64,000 nt of DNA from Rhodosorus marinus (taxonomy: Eukaryota; Rhodophyta; Stylonematophyceae; Stylonematales; Stylonemataceae), in assembly GCA_029953675.1 (NCBI GenBank), contig JAMWBK010000001.1:2269001-2333000 (forward strand), read 5' to 3'. Below the pieces are notes generated by a model. It was not told the DNA's origin and did no database searches. It saw only the letters and a program-made list of their open reading frames with translations. A program made the position numbers and the translations under genes. Shown here one piece after another: positions 63,865-64,000 of the stretch; the stretch's first letter is position 1; the number at the start of each line of letters is the position of its first letter.

Positions 63865-64000
63865 ATGGATCTGAAGCTTCTGTTGAGTACGCAGCCTGGT
63901 GGGGCTTTTGAGGAGAAGAGGAAGAGCCAAGTGAAGAGCTATTTCTGTGAAAAGTGTTCGACGGGGTTTACCGCCAAGGGGAGCTTGAAAGTGCACCTGC
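63865..64000 (+). CDS. C2H2 zinc-finger protein, 5' part only (cut by window edge)
   Basis: The frame from ATG 63865 reads MDLKLLLSTQPGGAFEE, then KRKSQVKSYFCEKCSTGFTAKGSLKVHL, and runs off the window. FCEKC...F...GSLKVH is the first two thirds of a canonical C2H2 finger (C-x2-C-x5-F-x5-L-x2-H). The start resembles that of the zinc-finger gene at 22,420 (MDVKELL), and both follow a G-rich, low-complexity leader. They are probably members of one family. The number of further fingers is unknown. Confidence 0.75.
   Translation, partial: MDLKLLLSTQPGGAFEEKRKSQVKSYFCEKCSTGFTAKGSLKVHL

Overview
This window is nuclear DNA from a eukaryotic alga. Genes are split by short introns (mostly about 60-150 bp, GT...AG). 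There are two plastid-type genes: a lumenal D1 C-terminal processing protease with a PDZ/S41 fold, and a branched-chain aminotransferase with a transit-like leader. Eukaryote-specific proteins include MED10, VAP, TRAPPC2, NASP, WAPL, ataxin-10 and Rit1. Secreted Hint (hedgehog-type autoprocessing) proteins and a glucose/sorbosone dehydrogenase fused to NPCBM modules would fit a unicellular red alga. That lineage call is inference, and a marker-gene search would settle it.

Layout. 0-7.7 kb: a Rieske protein cut by the window edge (-), a RibD C-terminal-domain reductase (+), a 12-bp minisatellite, ataxin-10 (-), a Rit1-like tRNA phosphoribosyltransferase (+) and a globin (-). 7.8-22.4 kb: mostly non-coding, containing a five-exon BCAT (+), degraded retroelement pieces and several perfect stem-loops. 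22.4-28.2 kb: a C2H2 zinc-finger protein (+), MED10 with a very long acidic N-terminus (-) and a VAP/MSP tail-anchored protein (-). 31.2-44.9 kb: a secretory cluster of two paralogous Hint proteins in tail-to-tail orientation and a 1275-residue GSDH-NPCBM protein. 50.3-57.6 kb: CtpA (+), NASP (-, with a 61-bp minisatellite in an intron) and a WAPL-like cohesin release factor (-). 59.4-59.9 kb: TRAPPC2/sedlin (+). The last 136 bases open a second C2H2 protein.

No operon-like organisation is expected. The main local association is the Hint/Hint/GSDH cluster, where all three products are secreted or cell-surface proteins. The two Hint genes share both intron positions and phases, so they arose by duplication and later diverged in their stalk repeats (SVSE-type versus PTPTxGPAT-type).

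The most unusual signal is in the gene-poor DNA. Clusters of short, perfect, sequence-unrelated stem-loops occur there, most densely nine within about 650 bp at 39,982-40,629, with others near 7.97, 15.3-16.1, 29.3, 35.2 and 60.1-60.3 kb. They are not copies of one repeat and no feature family I know explains them. All exon boundaries were inferred by eye from splice motifs, reading frame and family knowledge.
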